Part shown: one piece after another, positions 60,601 to 64,000 of the stretch
Layout of the letters: each line of letters opens with the position of its first letter
Position numbering within the stretch: position 1 is the first letter of the stretch
Assembly: GCA_006937955.1 (NCBI GenBank)
Contig: SSNP01000010.1
Coordinates: forward strand, 6,386,610 to 6,450,609
Source of the DNA: Pachypanchax playfairii
Taxonomy: Eukaryota > Chordata > Actinopteri > Cyprinodontiformes > Aplocheilidae
Direction of reading: 5' to 3'
Length of the DNA: 64,000 bases
Notes under the pieces: model-generated
Told to the model about the DNA's origin: nothing
The model's input: the letters and a program-made list of their open reading frames with translations, nothing else
Database searches by the model: none
Position numbers and translations under genes: made by a program

Positions 60601-63600
60601 AAGAAGCTGTTGGGACGAGTTTTGTTCCCTGATTTGCTAAAAGCCGAGGTGTTGTTAGGATGGGGGCCGACCCCAACCAGGAAAAGATTTACAGTTTTAT
60701 GTGATATTGAAAAAAAACCCATAAATATTGTGTAATATTTGAAACAGTAGTAGTTAAATGTTGATTATCATTTTTTCTAACAGCTTGTTTATCACCTGTA
60801 TCTCCATGTTTTCTCCTCTTCACCTCATGCTCCTTCAGCTGCTCATCTATCACAACTTTCTTACTTTTATTTCTATCGTGCAGCTTTTTTTGTAAATTTT
60901 GTGTTAAAAAAAAAAAATTAATAATATTTATAGTTTTTCTTATTGATGAAAGCCAAAAATGGAGGTTCCTGCTATAAACATGTTCTGCTTGCTTATATTT
61001 GGAAGTCACAGCTTAGAATCTGACTGATTTTACACAAAGACAACCAGAGAGGAAACTGACTACCGCTGAGGAAGCTGTGCATCACTGCAACAGGAAGTCC
61101 TACATGAGCTGTTTACATTATGTTGTTTCTCTCTGAAAATCAGACAATGACTTCAGGTCCCACTTCAGTGTTCACCTGTCAGTGAGGATGTCCAGCACTC
61201 TCTCAGTGGAGGTGAAGGACCGATAGGTGGAGAGGAAGATGGAGATGAAGGAAGAGTCTCCCATTGAAAAGGAATGGAGGAGATGGAGCACCAGCTTCTC
61301 TTCTGTTCCTGCTTTTACACACTGGGAACGAGAAACAGTCGACTAGAAAACAAGAACAAAAAGACCATTTTCAGCCTTCTGAAACAGAGAGACGAGTCAC
61401 GGGAAGCACGAGTAACTCACCATCGAACTGTTGGGAGCAACATGATGCTGTTTAACCACGACTGTGTAGATCACTCCGTCCTCTTCCTCCTCCACCACGG
61501 TGGACTGACAAACAAAGAAACCGTGAGCTGGATGTGAGTTTGCAAACTGCTCAGTTTTTTGTTTTCCTGACAACATTTTGAAGCTTTAACACAACCACAT
61601 GGTTTCAATACAGCTTGATTAAAATAAACTGTGATGCACTCTGCTGCTGGGAACAATGTGTATGTGTAAAGAAAACAATACAAGTGTCTTTGAACTCATT
61701 CCCCTCGTGCTACATGTAGTTCAAACGATCCTGTTTTAGCCTCAGGAAAAGTCCCTGACACAGTTACCACATTATGGTGCACAACTAGTTCATAGACTCT
61801 AAATCATGCCGATAAGGTTTACAAGGTGCAACCGAGTCCTTCTTACCAAATCCAGAGGACAGTACCAGGTTGTCTTCATCGGTGAGGGCTCTGTCTGAGA
61901 AGGAGACACATGAAACAAGTCAAAACATGATTTCAACTCATTTATATTAGAATATAAAGTCAGACTAAATAATAGAATTAGAAGCAGAGGAACTTGTTAT
62001 CTCATCATGGAGTTTAGAGTCGAAGGAAAGAGTTTCTGTTTTTGAATTGTGGCCCCAAAACATTTAAATTCACACCCTGACAAATAAAAAGCAAGGAACA
62101 AGGTGGAAACATCCCATAAAAAAAAACTAACAACTCCATGAACTTTCCAGCACCTCGACTGGACGGCATGTTGGACTCGATGGTTCTGTAAAGTTCCTCG
62201 AACTAATCTTTGTTATAAACCAGTGTGACCTAAATAAAACTACATTGAACTGAATGTTGTGGTTGTTAAAAACAAACAACTCATTTTCTAAATCTCTACA
62301 TCTATACCAAAATACAATCTGAAGATGTTGCAAAGCCCAAAAACAAATCTACCATCTCGTGGTTTTTATTTCAGTGTTGTTGCTGCAAACAAACTAAATG
62401 TGATACAACAACAACACAGTGGGGTCAATACACAGATGTTTGACTTTGCAATGCTGAAATTTAGTCTTACCATACTGATGCACACACACACATGTTTGTT
62501 TTGGTATCCTTATGGGGACCGTCCATTGACTTCCATTGATTTTAGTAACTAGATTTATACCTAACCCAAACCCTTTTCCTAACCTTAACCATTACTGATC
62601 TATAACTAACCCTAAGACTAACTAAAACTCGATTCACACCATACCTATAAACCTAACCCCTAACCCTAAAAAGGGGAGTCCCCCCCATGGGGACCAGGCT
62701 TCGGTCCCCACAAGAACCCTCGGACCCCAGAAAGATAGTAAAAGTCAGGAAACTGGTCCCCAGGAGGTCAGAAATACAAACCCACACACACACTCACATA
62801 CACACACACGGCTCTTGGATAGCAGGATCCTGCAGCACGAGTCAGGTTGCTGACACTAAATGAGTCAGAGAACTTATTTAGAAAAAAGTGTGATACAGTT
62901 CTCAAGAGACATTTGAATACTGCCAAAACAGACAGAAAGATAAGAGTAATATGACCCGCGACACTCAGTGGAGATGGATTGTACAACATTTACCTGAAAG
63001 CCACAGTTACAAGATACTTCACACATGAAAATATATTATTATCTAAAGTCACTTTAAATGGCAATGAGTACAAGCTTTATGAACATCTTCCTAGTCATAT
63101 TTATCTCTTTATTTTCAAAATAAAGGTCTCTGAGAAGATTTGAAAAACACAGTTGGTTCTCATCTACCCGTGTACATTTTATTATAACTGGGTGTGGCTG
63201 CTCTGCTGCTTTTGTTTACATTTAGATTGCAACATTTGAACTCTCAGAAAGATCAATTTAACTGTTTCTTTCAGCTGTGACTTCTCCCTGCTTCGAAACA
63301 CCTGAACAACACGCTGTGTGACTGCTTCAGGTACGAGCTCCAGCCTATTTTCTACAGATCTTTCTAAGAGTCGACATGAGTCAACTGTTGTGCTCTCCAT
63401 AACACAATAATAACGCCTTAGAGACACTCTGACAACAAGAAACACATCATCTGAACTGTTGTAGCTGCTCAGTCATTTTTCAATCTTAACTTATCATCTT
63501 ACTTATGTTTTTATTCATTATTGCAAGATAAAAAAAACAAGATAAGCATGCAGAACAAGCTACAGCAGCTGTTTAAAGCAACAGAAGTGCCACCATGTGG

Positions 63601-63982
63601 TGAGCAAAGTTGAAGTTAGGGTGTAATTATTGATAATAAGATCATTTTAGCCCCTATTAGCCAATTTTATATTACTTTGACTTGGTCTGGTCGAAGGTCA
63701 GACACTCTTTGCATTGAAAAAGTATCTCATTGCTCTAAATATTGAAGCACAAGCACCAGTTGTTACTCAACCTGTTCCGTTTGCTGTTGGTTAAAGGCAA
63801 ATCTGCCAACACTTTTATCTTTCCTATGAAATCAGTTCATACATACACAAAATAGAAGAGAATACTGTCACACCAGTTACCTGTTCCAAGGCAAGTCCAG
63901 ACAGGTAGCAATCCCCGAGCTTCCTGGAAATCTTCAGGATAAAACTACAAACATTTTCCTCTTTTCTTCCCTCTCTTCTCAT
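51655..63982 (-). CDS. rgl2: Ral guanine nucleotide dissociation stimulator-like 2
   Basis: RasGEF for RalA/B that acts downstream of Ras. Nineteen coding exons: 63982-63881, 61894-61847, 61504-61421, 61342-61176, 60381-60325, 59696-59500, 59139-59030, 58823-58608, 57901-57798, 57523-57439, 55715-55656, 54723-54637, 54548-54516, 54352-54231, 54115-54035, 53302-53239, 53098-52874, 52687-52573, 51836-51655; predicted 712 aa, frame kept throughout. REM domain: FISIFLSTYRSFTSTERVLD. CDC25 domain: ELFVRLVPYHCLGSLWSQRD, NFSSLYAVISALQSNPIHRL, EIFSDKDNYSQSRELL, GTVPYLGIFLTDLTMLDTA, YINFDKRRREFEVLAQI. Ser-rich linker with HRRSASCG. RA domain: GNLYRSILVTSNDKTPAVI, YELIQLLPEGKELVIP, NVFYAM. The C-terminal FPRIKAKGRRLVRTLF resembles human RGL2. 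RGL1/RalGDS share parts, and MHC synteny decides for RGL2. The first exon is less certain; an alternative start may lie right of the window. Confidence 0.88.
62493..62784 (-). mobile_element. Dispersed repeat, copy 2, in the first rgl2 intron
   Basis: Near-identical inverted partner of 26501-26790, also flanked by CA/GT runs on both sides. CCCTAACCCTAA-type units read as interstitial telomere-like sequence on this strand. No coding capacity. Confidence 0.8.
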
Positions 63983-64000
63983 TTAGGGTTTATTCTTTTC

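Noticed and set aside
62127..62333. Minus-strand frame starting MPSSRGAGKF near 62170 as the rgl2 start
   Set aside because: It lacks a donor that keeps frame with 61894, whereas the exon at 63881-63982 does.
63182..63445. Minus-strand 87-aa frame as an rgl2 exon
   Set aside because: The exons at 63881 and 61894 join in frame without it, and no clear splice sites flank it. It could still be a chance frame in the intron.

Overview
The window is vertebrate nuclear DNA, almost certainly from a ray-finned (teleost) fish. Genes are split into small exons with GT-AG introns. The intergenic DNA is AT-rich and holds micro- and minisatellites, SINE-like, LINE-like and Tc1-like remnants. The gene set is that of the MHC paralogon: brd2, tap1, a notch4-like gene, pbx2, gpsm3 and rgl2 are all relatives of genes in the human MHC class II/III/extended region (6p21). 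No MHC class I or II chain gene, psmb gene or tap2 was seen.

Layout: brd2 (minus, 1-4099; C-terminal part of the ET domain and tail lie off the left edge; promoter near 7.1-7.3 kb); tap1 (minus, 9136-13833) with an ISRE and a kappaB-like site upstream at about 14.57-14.62 kb; a short Notch receptor without EGF repeats (plus, 16183-23746); a 4-kb gene-free stretch with satellites, a 10-N gap and a dispersed repeat; a small hairy/Enhancer-of-split bHLH gene ending in WRPWP (minus, 28584-29785); transposon fossils (31.1-32.0 kb); pbx2 (minus, 32915-38288); gpsm3 with four GoLoco motifs (plus, 39611-41132); a repeat-rich spacer; dnase2 (plus, 44988-49016); and rgl2 (minus, 51655-63982), whose first visible coding exon lies at the right edge. 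Exon chains were rebuilt by hand from splice sites, and every chain keeps reading frame throughout.

How they relate: tap1 feeds peptides to class I molecules and carries an interferon-type promoter. The Notch-like gene and the WRPWP repressor belong to receptor and effector families of one pathway. brd2 and pbx2 are chromatin and homeodomain regulators, gpsm3 and rgl2 are G-protein modulators (G-alpha-i and Ral), and dnase2 is a lysosomal nuclease. They sit together because of old MHC synteny, not as an operon.

The most notable points are the Notch receptor reduced to LNR, HD, TM, RAM and a few ankyrin repeats; a tap1 nucleotide-binding site more eroded than the mammalian one; a pbx2 with a shortened tail and a possible frame-switching 26-nt exon; a HES-type protein lacking the usual basic-domain proline; and two near-identical inverted copies of a telomere-like dispersed repeat 36 kb apart. 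No tRNA, rRNA or CRISPR was recognised.
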